Source: Effrenium voratum (taxonomy: Eukaryota > Sar > Dinophyceae > Suessiales > Symbiodiniaceae). Taken from it: a stretch of DNA of 64,000 bases. The notes below the pieces were generated by a model. The model saw only the letters and a program-made list of their open reading frames with translations, was not told the origin of the DNA and searched no databases. Shown piece after piece: positions 1-64,000 of the stretch. Made by a program: the position numbers and the translations under genes. Every line of letters starts with the position of its first letter. Position 1 is the stretch's first letter. Location: positions 481,775-545,774 of the forward strand of contig CAUJNA010003299.1 of NCBI GenBank assembly GCA_963377175.1. The letters are read 5' to 3'.

Positions 1-64000
<64,000 letters not shown>

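Overview
The window reads as dinoflagellate nuclear DNA carrying the inside of one enormous minus-strand gene. Both ends of the gene lie outside the window. I could not name the protein. The organism call rests on the introns: all 21 that I place begin with GC (16) or GA (5), end with AG and never begin with GT, and 19 of the 21 acceptors are AG followed by G. That pattern is known from dinoflagellates. A Symbiodiniaceae-like genus is possible, but I cannot tell which.

Layout in transcript order, from right to left: exon w1 (54205-64000, open at the right edge); exon w2 (39192-53363, 14.2 kb); six exons of 41-87 nt between 38406 and 33415; exon w9 (28761-32655); a 98-nt exon (27822-27919); exon w11 (22288-25999); exons of 40 and 115 nt (21210-21249, 20140-20254); exon w14 (11326-18886, 7.6 kb); seven exons of 26-111 nt between 10750 and 1502; exon w22 (1-676, open at the left edge). 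The 22 exons total 40,863 nt, about 13,600 codons. The other 23,137 nt is intron.

The whole product is a chain of roughly 1,100 short 'rungs' ending in Gly. I number residues 1-12 with Gly at 12. Type A has L5 R6 S7 x A9 R10 L11 G12. Type B has L6 D7 F8 L9 H10 L11 G12. Type C has F6 G7 x x R10 x G12 and is followed by a 14-residue rung with S3 S4 L5 P6 V7 x D9 and L13 G14. At every proposed splice join both codon phase and rung length are kept. Donor positions were partly chosen with that rule in mind, so it is supportive evidence rather than independent proof.

The same frame carries 11 nonsense codons, all in w1, w2 and w9, and every one falls on Arg10 of a type A rung. Elsewhere Arg10 mostly changes to Cys, His or Gln, which are the outcomes of CpG transition in CGN codons. 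The gene may be decaying, may be read through, or may be one of several copies of a repeat family.

The introns hold a 2.6-kb GT/TTTGTG microsatellite, smaller microsatellites and tandem arrays, two families of short elements with terminal inverted repeats, and one more dispersed family. I saw no tRNA, rRNA, spliced-leader gene, promoter or second protein gene.
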